From the NCBI GenBank assembly GCA_022508725.1, contig JAFLUR010000099.1, forward strand, positions 1 through 7,613: a stretch of 7,613 bases of DNA. The letters run 5' to 3'. Below, in pieces: positions 1 through 6,300 of this stretch. The stretch comes from Oscillospiraceae bacterium (lineage in GTDB: Bacteria; Bacillota; Clostridia; UBA1381). How positions within the stretch are numbered: position 1 is the first letter of the stretch; each line of letters begins with the position of its first letter. A model generated the notes under the pieces. It was not told the DNA's origin, searched no databases, and was given only the letters and a program-made list of their open reading frames with translations. A program made the position numbers and the translations under genes.

Positions 1-59
1 GAATTTCACAGCTTGAGCAAGCAGAAAAATTCAAGAGTCAGTTGGAGCATCAATACTAA
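1..59 (+). CDS. 3' end of an unidentified upstream gene (partial)
   Basis: Reading from base 3, an open frame of 18 codons runs to a TAA at 57-59 and encodes ISQLEQAEKFKSQLEHQY. The composition (Leu/Glu/Lys/Gln heptad-like, amphipathic) looks like the end of a real protein with a helical or coiled-coil C-terminus. Frame 1 is also open, to a stop at 82-84, but reads as less protein-like; frame 2 is closed early. The family cannot be told from 18 residues. No convincing terminator separates it from the next promoter at 92. Confidence 0.35.
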   Translation, partial: ISQLEQAEKFKSQLEHQY

Positions 60-91
60 ACAGGCTCTTATAAAAATTCCGTAAAAAAGCC

Positions 92-120
92 TTGACAAAG
101 TATGTCTACTATGGTAGACT
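92..120 (+). promoter_or_regulatory. Sigma-A-type promoter of the blaI-blaR1-like operon
   Basis: A perfect -35 hexamer TTGACA (92-97) is followed after 17 bp by TAGACT (115-120), a 4/6 match to the -10 consensus. Transcription would begin near 126-128, leaving a leader of about 40 nt before the ATG at 167. Both operator palindromes overlap this promoter or its start point, which fits repression by the encoded BlaI-like protein. Confidence 0.75.
104..119. promoter_or_regulatory. BlaI-type operator O1 (perfect palindrome)
   Basis: GTCTAC-TATG-GTAGAC is a perfect 6+4+6 palindrome. It sits in the spacer and -10 region of the promoter, so a bound dimer would block RNA polymerase. BlaI/MecI repressors are known to bind dyads with TAC/GTA half-sites in their own promoters. 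Use of this site by the adjacent repressor is inferred from position and symmetry. Confidence 0.7.
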
Positions 121-126
121 ATATAT

Positions 127-142
127 GTCTGCAAGAGTAGAC
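127..142. promoter_or_regulatory. BlaI-type operator O2 (imperfect palindrome)
   Basis: GTCTGC-AAGA-GTAGAC repeats the O1 architecture with one mismatched half-site base. Its centre is 23 bp downstream of the O1 centre, about two helical turns, and it covers the predicted start point. Two neighbouring dyads are the usual arrangement in bla/mec operators. Confidence 0.6.
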
Positions 143-153
143 ATACTTTGTAC

Positions 154-158
154 GGAGG
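154..158 (+). promoter_or_regulatory. Ribosome binding site that fixes the repressor start
   Basis: GGAGG lies 8 nt before the ATG at 167. This selects that ATG over the upstream in-frame TTG at 92, which is actually the -35 box. Confidence 0.85.
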
Positions 159-166
159 TGTTCTCA

Positions 167-571
167 ATGTCACAAAAAAACATCAACAAAAATATTAACA
201 TCGGTGAAGCGGAGCTTGAAATAATGAAAGCGGTATGGAAAGCCGGAGAACCGATAGGCTCGGCGGAAATAGGAAAAGCCGTTGAAGATAAAGGCTGGAA
301 ACGCACCACCATCGCAACATTTCTCGCAAGGCTTGTCGAAAAGGGCGCATTGTCCGCCCAAAAACGGGGCAAAGCGCAGTATTATACGCCTGTATTGACG
401 GCAAAGGAATATAAAAAATCACAGGTAAAAAATCTTATCCGGAATTTGTTTGACGGTTCGGCGCAAAATTTAATTGCCTCTCTTTTTGAGGAGGAAACAC
501 TTTCGGATAATGATATAAAGGAATTGAGAGCAATTTTTGAAGATAAGGAGGATCGAAGCCATGACCGGTGA
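167..571 (+). CDS. blaI: BlaI/MecI/CopY-family transcriptional repressor
   Basis: A 134-residue winged-helix repressor, the usual size for BlaI/MecI. Residues about 12-75 form the DNA-binding domain: GEAELEIMKAVWKAGEPIGS resembles the family's first helices, and KRTTIATFLARLVEKG (45-60) covers the recognition-helix region, followed by a wing ending GKAQYYTPV. Residues about 80-127 are the helical dimerisation segment (LIRNLFDGSAQNLIASLFEEE, here split as LIRNLFDG and SAQNLIASLF). By alignment from memory, the position of the Asn-Phe bond cleaved in Staphylococcus BlaI corresponds here to Ser105-Leu106, so the scissile bond is not conserved. The gene is first in an operon with the M56 protease, which starts inside its 3' end. 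Operators O1 and O2 in its own promoter suggest autorepression relieved by the protease. The target beyond this operon is unknown; beta-lactam resistance is not implied. Confidence 0.92.
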   Translation: MSQKNINKNINIGEAELEIMKAVWKAGEPIGSAEIGKAVEDKGWKRTTIATFLARLVEKGALSAQKRGKAQYYTPVLTAKEYKKSQVKNLIRNLFDGSAQNLIASLFEEETLSDNDIKELRAIFEDKEDRSHDR

Positions 572-2366
572 AATTTTGAAATCCCTGCTTATCGCTTCTC
601 TTGCCGGCTCATGCACGGCGGCGGTCATTACCGCTTTAAAACCCGTCACCAAAAGGATTTTCGGTTATTCGTGGCATTATTATATATGGCTTACGGTGCT
701 TGCCGCAATGCTTTTGCCGGTACGCTTTACACTGCCTCAAAAAGCAAATACCATGCCTGCCCCGGAGGTGCGGACGGTACAACACGCGCAGCCGGAACAG
801 GCGGAGAATGTTATCCCCCCGGTACAGACCGCGCCCAAAACGGATATTCTGCAAACCGGAACAAGATTTGCGGAGAGAATGACCGGCGGCAGAGCAGGCA
901 TCTTGGCATATTCATGGCTCGCGGGAGCGATTATATTGCTTCTTGTCAATCTTATCGGCTATATAAGGCTGATAAGGAAAATTCGTAAAAATTCAGTTGT
1001 TGTTTCCTGTCCGGAAATTGCGGATTTCACAAAAAGAAAAATCGATGTGCGGGTATGGGAAAATATGTCCTCGCCGTTTATGACGGGAATATTTAAACCC
1101 GCCCTCATACTCCCGGCAAAGGAGCTTACGGAGGAACAGCTGCATAACATACTCCTCCACGAAATGACGCATTTTAAGCGGCGCGATATTTTATACAAGC
1201 TGCTTGTCGTACTTGCGAAATGTGTGCATTGGTTCAATCCCGTTATATGGTATGTTTCAAAGCAGATAAATACGGAATGTGAAATATCGTGCGATATGGC
1301 GGTTACTCTCGAAATGAGCGGGGACGAGGAAAAAAGCTATATCGGCACCATTCTGTCTCTGCTGCCCTCGGAGAGATCGATTTCGCTTACCACTCAAATG
1401 AGCGGCGGTAAAAAAGTATTGAAAAAGCGATTTGAAATGATAAAGAATAAAAGAAGAACAGGTAAATTTATGTCGGTATTGTCGGCTGTGACCGCCGCGG
1501 CAATGCTGACCTCGACGGTATTCGCAAGCGGGGTATTGTCGGGATTTGCGGGTCGTACGGTACGGGTCACAAACGGCGGAAAGACGGTCGAGCTTAAAAA
1601 CAAGCCGTTTATCGAAAACGATACCGTATATTTACCGCTGAGAGAGATGTTAAACGCAGAGGGAATCAGCGACATTTCTTATTTCAACGGATATGTTGAA
1701 TTTTTGATATACTCGGAAGAACCGATAGAATACAGAAGCTTGAAATATGATTTTTGGATCAATCGCGTTCAGATCGGAAGCGTGTATGTATATATCGCGG
1801 GACACTCGCACGGTTCGACGGAAAACGATGAAATATCGGAAGCGCCTGTCCTAAAGGACGGCGTCACATATGTGCCGTATGATTTATTCGATAAATTAAA
1901 AAAATCCGGTCAGGGCGTTTTTGAGGATATGAGCGTATATGACGAAAACGGAAATCCGATCAACAATACCGTTGTCGGAACGGTAATTACGGACAGGAAT
2001 AACAAAATTGTTTTTAAAAGTGATGATATGAAAAATCCGGAAGATACCGTGAGCGCATTTTTTGCCGCATTTTCGCGGAAGGAATTTGATATTATGCGAA
2101 ACTTCTGCACACCGGACTGCATAAGCAAATTCTTCGGCGCCGGATATGTATTCGGTATGTCGGAAGCATCTCTTTCGGAAGTCACCATCGACTTTACCGA
2201 ATATTTAAAATCCTCAAACGATTTCAATATTTTCGTGACCGTCAATATGACGCCGCATGAAATTTCGGCATTCGATCCGGGCGAAACATCAGCATCGTTT
2301 TATGTAATGCTGCAAAGACAGCCCGACGGCAGATATCTGATAGACAAATTCGCAAACGGTATCTGA
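561..2366 (+). CDS. BlaR1-like M56 family membrane metalloprotease with stalk and NTF2-like C-terminal domains
   Basis: 601 residues starting at ATG 561, with AAGGAGG at 545-551; it overlaps the repressor by 11 bp, so translation is probably coupled. Membrane segments are likely at about 5-25, 37-57, 112-138 and 303-328, with a further hydrophobic stretch at 210-231. The M56 domain includes SPFMTGIFKPALILP (171-185), the zinc motif HEMTH (200-204) and NTECEISCD (237-245), where Glu241 is the likely third ligand, so it should be catalytically competent. BlaR1/MecR1 carry an extracellular penicillin-binding sensor. Here residues 332-460 instead resemble the copper amine oxidase N-terminal-like 'stalk' domain (ENDTVYLPLREML and DGVTYVPYDLF), and residues 492-601 resemble an NTF2-like/DUF4829 domain (PEDTVSAFFAAFSRKEFD). 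The inferred role is to sense an extracellular signal other than beta-lactam and inactivate the repressor by proteolysis. The domain calls for the C-terminal half are moderate in confidence. Confidence 0.88.
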   Translation: MTGEILKSLLIASLAGSCTAAVITALKPVTKRIFGYSWHYYIWLTVLAAMLLPVRFTLPQKANTMPAPEVRTVQHAQPEQAENVIPPVQTAPKTDILQTGTRFAERMTGGRAGILAYSWLAGAIILLLVNLIGYIRLIRKIRKNSVVVSCPEIADFTKRKIDVRVWENMSSPFMTGIFKPALILPAKELTEEQLHNILLHEMTHFKRRDILYKLLVVLAKCVHWFNPVIWYVSKQINTECEISCDMAVTLEMSGDEEKSYIGTILSLLPSERSISLTTQMSGGKKVLKKRFEMIKNKRRTGKFMSVLSAVTAAAMLTSTVFASGVLSGFAGRTVRVTNGGKTVELKNKPFIENDTVYLPLREMLNAEGISDISYFNGYVEFLIYSEEPIEYRSLKYDFWINRVQIGSVYVYIAGHSHGSTENDEISEAPVLKDGVTYVPYDLFDKLKKSGQGVFEDMSVYDENGNPINNTVVGTVITDRNNKIVFKSDDMKNPEDTVSAFFAAFSRKEFDIMRNFCTPDCISKFFGAGYVFGMSEASLSEVTIDFTEYLKSSNDFNIFVTVNMTPHEISAFDPGETSASFYVMLQRQPDGRYLIDKFANGI

Positions 2367-2380
2367 CGGAATAAAATATA

Positions 2381-2429
2381 AGCCCCGCCGATAAAGTCAA
2401 AGGAAATTTTTATCGGCGGGACTTTTTTT
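2381..2429 (+). terminator. Rho-independent terminator of the blaI-blaR1-like operon
   Basis: CCCGCCGATAAA (2384-2395) pairs with TTTATCGGCGGG (2409-2420), a perfect 12-bp stem with a 13-nt loop, followed by ACTTTTTTT. It begins 15 nt after the protease stop codon. The opposite strand has only a broken T-tract, so it mainly serves + strand transcripts. Confidence 0.92.
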
Positions 2430-2432
2430 AAT

Positions 2433-2471
2433 AAACAAAAAACGCCGCTGTCCAAACCGACGGCGGCGTTT
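2433..2471 (-). terminator. Rho-independent terminator for converging minus-strand transcripts
   Basis: AAACGCCGCTGTC (2440-2452) pairs with GACGGCGGCGTTT (2459-2471), 13 bp including one G-T wobble, with a 6-nt loop. On the minus strand the stem is followed by TTTGTTTATT, extending the T-run in the stem end; on the + strand no T-tract follows beyond TTTA. This suits transcripts arriving from the nitroreductase gene, whose stop is about 217 nt upstream. Confidence 0.75.
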
Positions 2472-2688
2472 AGGGGAAGTAAAAATATTAAGGGGAAAGT
2501 TATGTTGTAAAATCTTTTTACAAGTATATAATAGCATAAAGTTATGTACTCTCAGTGTACTTACTATTAAAAAAATATTAATTTTTTTAAGGACTCCCGA
2601 TTCAAAAAAAATCTCAATATTGGGAAAATATGCGTTTTTTTCGGTTTATCGGAAATTTCCTCAAATACACCGTATTTTCAAGATATAT
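2472..2688. other. AT-rich convergent intergenic region without a supported gene
   Basis: This stretch lies between two convergent genes and has no open frame with a ribosome binding site. It contains two similar direct repeats, AGGGGAAGT (2472-2480) and AGGGGAAAGT (2491-2500). It also has a small hairpin TTGTAAAA/TTTTACAA (2505-2512/2516-2523), a second copy of AAAGTTATGT (2496-2505 and 2538-2547), and an all-A/T palindrome with 10-bp arms (2567-2576/2581-2590). A possible + strand promoter, TTGTAA at 2505-2510 with TATAAT at 2527-2532, is present but has no gene downstream. It may simply be the 3' untranslated region of the minus-strand nitroreductase transcript. Confidence 0.6.
2505..2532 (+). 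promoter_or_regulatory. Possible orphan sigma-A-type promoter
   Basis: TTGTAA (4/6 match to the -35 consensus), a 16-bp spacer and a perfect TATAAT. The start point would be near 2539, pointing into the antisense of the nitroreductase 3' end. In such AT-rich DNA a chance match is quite possible. Confidence 0.3.
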
Positions 2689-3258
2689 TTACAGCTTTAC
2701 GATAATATCGTCAAGACTCCTCTTGGGAACATTTATAACCTTATTTTCGTCCTCAAAATATTTAATATCGCCGTTCATGTCGCATACCCTGCTTTCCTGT
2801 GCGGGATAGCCGAGCGCAAGAAGATATAAGACCGTCAAATTTTCGTCAAGTCCGAGCAGTCTTTTTATACTCTCTTTATCGATTGCGCCGAGCCAGCAGC
2901 TGCCGAGTCCCAATTCGACCGCCTCCAGCATCATTGTTGCGACCGCGCTTCCCGCGTCTACCTCAAATAAGCCCGATGCTTTTATCGACTTATCTCCGAG
3001 AACCGCAATGTATGCCGCGGGGCGCTCATTTTCCGCCGGTGTGCCTTCCGGAAGATACGCCGCCCATTTTGTGCACGGAAATATTTTATCAAGCATGACC
3101 TTATCCTCAATGATCGCAAACTTAAGCGGCTGCATATTCGCGCCGTATGCCGCGACTCTCGCACATTCGATAAGCTTTACCAGATCGTTGTGATCTATAT
3201 CTTTTCTCTCGAATTTTCTTATCGCTCTTCTCTTTTGTATCGCCTCATACACATTCAT
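2689..3258 (-). CDS. Nitroreductase family FMN-dependent oxidoreductase
   Basis: 189 residues from the ATG at 3258; an in-frame ATG six codons upstream is rejected because it precedes the ribosome binding site. The N-terminus MNVYEAIQKRRAIRKF carries the family's Arg-rich FMN-phosphate-binding motif (residues 9-16). AAYGANMQPLKFAII (36-50) matches the usual 'APSAxNxQPW' region with Asn41, Gln43 and Pro44. EAVELGLGSCWLGAID matches the conserved GLGSCWLG segment that contacts FMN, and the tail LLALGYPAQE is typical. Such proteins are small dimeric cytoplasmic flavoenzymes that reduce nitro compounds, quinones or other substrates with NAD(P)H; the substrate here cannot be told. No signal peptide is present. 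It starts 65 bp after the stop of the secreted GT80-like gene with no intervening terminator, so read-through is possible, although TATAAT on the minus strand at 3280-3285 could give it its own promoter. Confidence 0.9.
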   Translation of the reverse strand: MNVYEAIQKRRAIRKFERKDIDHNDLVKLIECARVAAYGANMQPLKFAIIEDKVMLDKIFPCTKWAAYLPEGTPAENERPAAYIAVLGDKSIKASGLFEVDAGSAVATMMLEAVELGLGSCWLGAIDKESIKRLLGLDENLTVLYLLALGYPAQESRVCDMNGDIKYFEDENKVINVPKRSLDDIIVKL

Positions 3259-3266
3259 ATAAATTT

Positions 3267-3273
3267 CTCCCTT
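3267..3273 (-). promoter_or_regulatory. Ribosome binding site that fixes the nitroreductase start
   Basis: On the minus strand AAGGGAG ends 8 nt before the ATG at 3258. The earlier in-frame ATG (3276-3274) lies immediately upstream of this site and has no good site of its own. Confidence 0.75.
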
Positions 3274-3279
3274 CATTTG

Positions 3280-3285
3280 ATTATA
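3280..3285 (-). promoter_or_regulatory. Possible -10 box for the nitroreductase gene
   Basis: A perfect TATAAT on the minus strand preceded directly by TG. No good -35 is seen 16-18 bp upstream (TGTGAT or similar). The start point would fall close to 3273, giving a very short leader, so this is a weak call. Confidence 0.3.
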
Positions 3286-3323
3286 CAGGCAATCACCCTA
3301 TCATCACACCCCGTTTTGTCCGC

Positions 3324-6300
3324 TCATTTCTCCGCGAAAACAAAATCCGTCGCCGGAATCATTCCGCTCAGGCTTTCCCAAAGCATACACTTAACTCTGC
3401 CCTTTTCGTAAAGCCCGCTTATATCGATCGAATTATCTCCGTCCTTTATAAATGCTGTTTTTATATCGACAAGCTCTTCTCCCTCGCCGTATACGGCGGC
3501 AATAATCACACCGTCGGGAACAAGCTCCGGATTATCCGCCGACACGACGCCGTCTTTTACGCTTAAACCGGCTTTCGGCTGTTCGGAAGTTATCAAACCG
3601 GGGTTAAACAATACCGCATACGGATACATTCCGAGCTTGTACAGATCCGGCAAGGGAGCACTCAGATTGCTGAATTTATCCGTAAAGAAAAATTTAACGT
3701 GCTCGCCCGTTGCCGACATATAAAGCGAACTGTTGTATCCGCCCAGATCGACCTCCGGATACGCGGTAAGTATTACCTCCATGGGCGTCTGCGCCGGAAG
3801 CTCGACTATTCCCTTTGAGGCAAGATAAGCCTCTCTTCCCGCAACGCTTGATGCCGGCCATGACGGATGCGGCTTGTAAAGATATGTATATTCGTCGCCG
3901 AAATAAGCCATCATATTTTCCACTCTGCTCTCAAATTTAATATTTCCCTCACTGCCCGGAGCCGTGCCGGAGATGATCATATATTTCTTGCCGTCCTTTA
4001 TGCCCGAAAGATATTTATTATCATACTCGCTCCTTGTAAGACCGCTCGCGCTCAGAACCGCCTCAAGAAAATCATCCTGAGACTCCGGCGTAAGTCCGGA
4101 ATATATCTCACTCGGGAAAGTCTTTGTCCTGTGCATTTTCTTTTCGAGATAATCGTTTACCGACGGATCGTCGGAGATCATAAGCTCGGGCCACTGCAAA
4201 TAATATTGAATGTTGTCCTTGCTTGAAGCGGCGTACATGATATAGCACGCGCCCATATTATTGGCGAGGAAACGCCCGGTATCGATATTTCCCGCTTTTG
4301 CGCGGCGCTTATATTCATTATACCAATATTCGTACAATCCCCATTTTCCCTCGGCTGTTTCGACCGGATCGACGTCGGGCTCCGAATCCTTGTAGAAATA
4401 ATTCTTTATAAAGCTGTATGAACCCGTTCCGTCGGAAAGCAGATATACATTGTAGCTGCTTTCGGGAATACCGTTGAATGTAAAGAAAGTTATCTCTGAC
4501 TGTGCTCTCAGATCATCGCAGAACAGATTAAAATGCGCGTTCGGATATGTTTGATACAATTTTTCCGCATATGCCATAAAACGCTTTGCATAACCGGAAT
4601 TGTATATCTGCGCCGGTGAAAGCTCCGCCATTATCGTGACATTATCCGGCAATTTTTCGGCATTTGCCGTACTTCCGCGCAAAAACCACATATAGCTTTT
4701 CGCCGGCTCTCTGTTTTCCGCTTTCGCATCATCTATATCCTTGTACACGTTAAGCAGCGCGTACAGCGTGGGCAGTGTGCCGTAGGTGGTATAGATGTTG
4801 ATATCACCCGTGTATTTTTCATCCTTTTCGCCCACATCGATATTCTCCGCCAGCATATCCACCTGCTCGCGCAGAGCCTCGTCCGGCTCGGGATTGAACA
4901 ATACCGCATCAAGATACATACCGAGCCTGCAAAGATCCGGCAAAGGATCGATCAGGCTGCCGAATTTATCCGTAAAGAAAAACCTGACCTGTCCCTGCGT
5001 CGTTGCCGACATATAAAGAGAGCTGTTGTATCCGCCTACCTTCACATTCGGATATGTCCATAACAGGACCTCCATAGGCGTCTGTGCCGGAAGCTCGACT
5101 ATTCCCTTTGATTTAAGGAACTCTTCGCGTCCCGGAACACTCTTTGCGGGCCATGCGGGATGCGGCTTGTACAAATATGTGTAATCGTCTCCGAAATATT
5201 CCATGACCGCATTTACTCTCTTCTCGAACTCGTCCGTTGAGCCCTCGCCCGGTTTCGATGTTCCCGAAATTATCATATATTTTCCGCCTTGTGCGTATTT
5301 CGGCATATATGTGTTGTCATACAATGCCTTGAAATCCGTATCCTCCGGATATTCCGAACCTTTGAATGCTCCGCCGAGAACAAGATTCAGGAATTCCCGC
5401 TTTGAGTCTTCCGAAAGACCGGCGTATATATCGTTATGGTGCTTTTTGACAAGATTCATTTTTTCACGCATGATCTCGTTAAGTCCCTCAACGTCGGACA
5501 CTATCAGCTCCGGCCATTGCAGCCAATACTCCACGTTATCCTGTGACGCTTCCGCCCACATAACGAACGCCGCTCCGCCGTTATTGTTAAGAAATCTCGC
5601 CTGATCCACACGATGCTCCGTTATTCTTCTCTTGTATTCATTGTACCAGTATTCGTAATAGTTCCAGTTGCTTTCCACCTTGTCAAGCGTCTCCTCCACA
5701 TCGGCGGGATTTGAGTCCGAATACAGATATTTCTTTATGTTGGTATATGTGGCGGTACCGTCGGTGCCGAGAACCACATTGTACCGGTCATGCGGAATAC
5801 CGTTGTAATTCATCAAAAGGAATTCGTACTGCGCGCGCAGATCGTCCGTGAAAAGTGTGAAATGCGCGTTCGGGTATGTTTCATATACCTTTTTTACAAA
5901 GCCCATACACTGCTTTGTGTTCTCCGCATTATTTGCTCCGTTGTTGTATTTCGCGTCTATATTGTTCATAAGCGTAACATTCTCCGGCAGCAGCTTTTCA
6001 TTTGCCGTTGTCGCGCGCTCGAACCACATAAAGCTCTTTGTCGGAGCTCTGCCGTTCGCCTTTGCTTCATCAATGTCGGTATACACATTCAAAAGCGAAT
6101 AAAGCGGACTTACCGTGCCCCAGTTCATATATATGTTGATATTGTCCGTAAACGATTCATCCCTCTCGCCCACGTTCGTCTCTGCCGCTATTTTGTTTAT
6201 CTCTTCCTCAAGAGCGGCGTCATCGGTTGCATCATCCGTAAGAATACCCATATCCCAATCATCGGAATAATACACAGCCGGCTCCTCATATTCCTCCTCT

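Larger units (their letters stand above)
96..150. repeat. 15-bp perfect inverted repeat spanning the promoter
   Basis: CAAAGTATGTCTACT (96-110) is the exact reverse complement of AGTAGACATACTTTG (136-150), with 25 bp between. The repeat encloses the inner halves of both operators, so the region has nested dyad symmetry with four GTCTAC/GTAGAC-like half-sites. A leader transcript starting near 126 would contain only the right arm, so this is more likely a protein-binding array than an RNA hairpin. Confidence 0.75.

Noticed and set aside
92..166. N-terminal extension of the repressor from a TTG at 92
   Set aside because: The TTG is part of the -35 box TTGACA, the extension would lie inside the operators, and ATG 167 has a GGAGG at ideal distance.
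537..560. Earlier start for the M56 protease
   Set aside because: ATG 561 has AAGGAGG at 545-551; the eight extra residues are charged, precede the first membrane segment, and have no ribosome binding site.
2620..2829. 69-residue + strand frame starting with TTG in the convergent gap
   Set aside because: No ribosome binding site, and two thirds of it is antisense to the conserved C-terminus of the nitroreductase.
3259..3276. Nitroreductase start six codons upstream
   Set aside because: The ribosome binding site AAGGGAG lies between the two ATGs and serves the downstream one; family members start at MNVYEAIQKRR-like sequence.
5203..5604. 133-residue + strand open frame
   Set aside because: Shadow of the GT80-like gene; Ser/Pro-rich low-information composition.
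3600..6221. Tandem units as glycosyl hydrolase or polysaccharide-binding repeats
   Set aside because: The order and spacing of the Asp-Gly, His-Pro, Glu and Ser-Ser motifs fit CMP-sialic-acid-using GT-B transferases much better, and no paired acidic hydrolase motif was seen.
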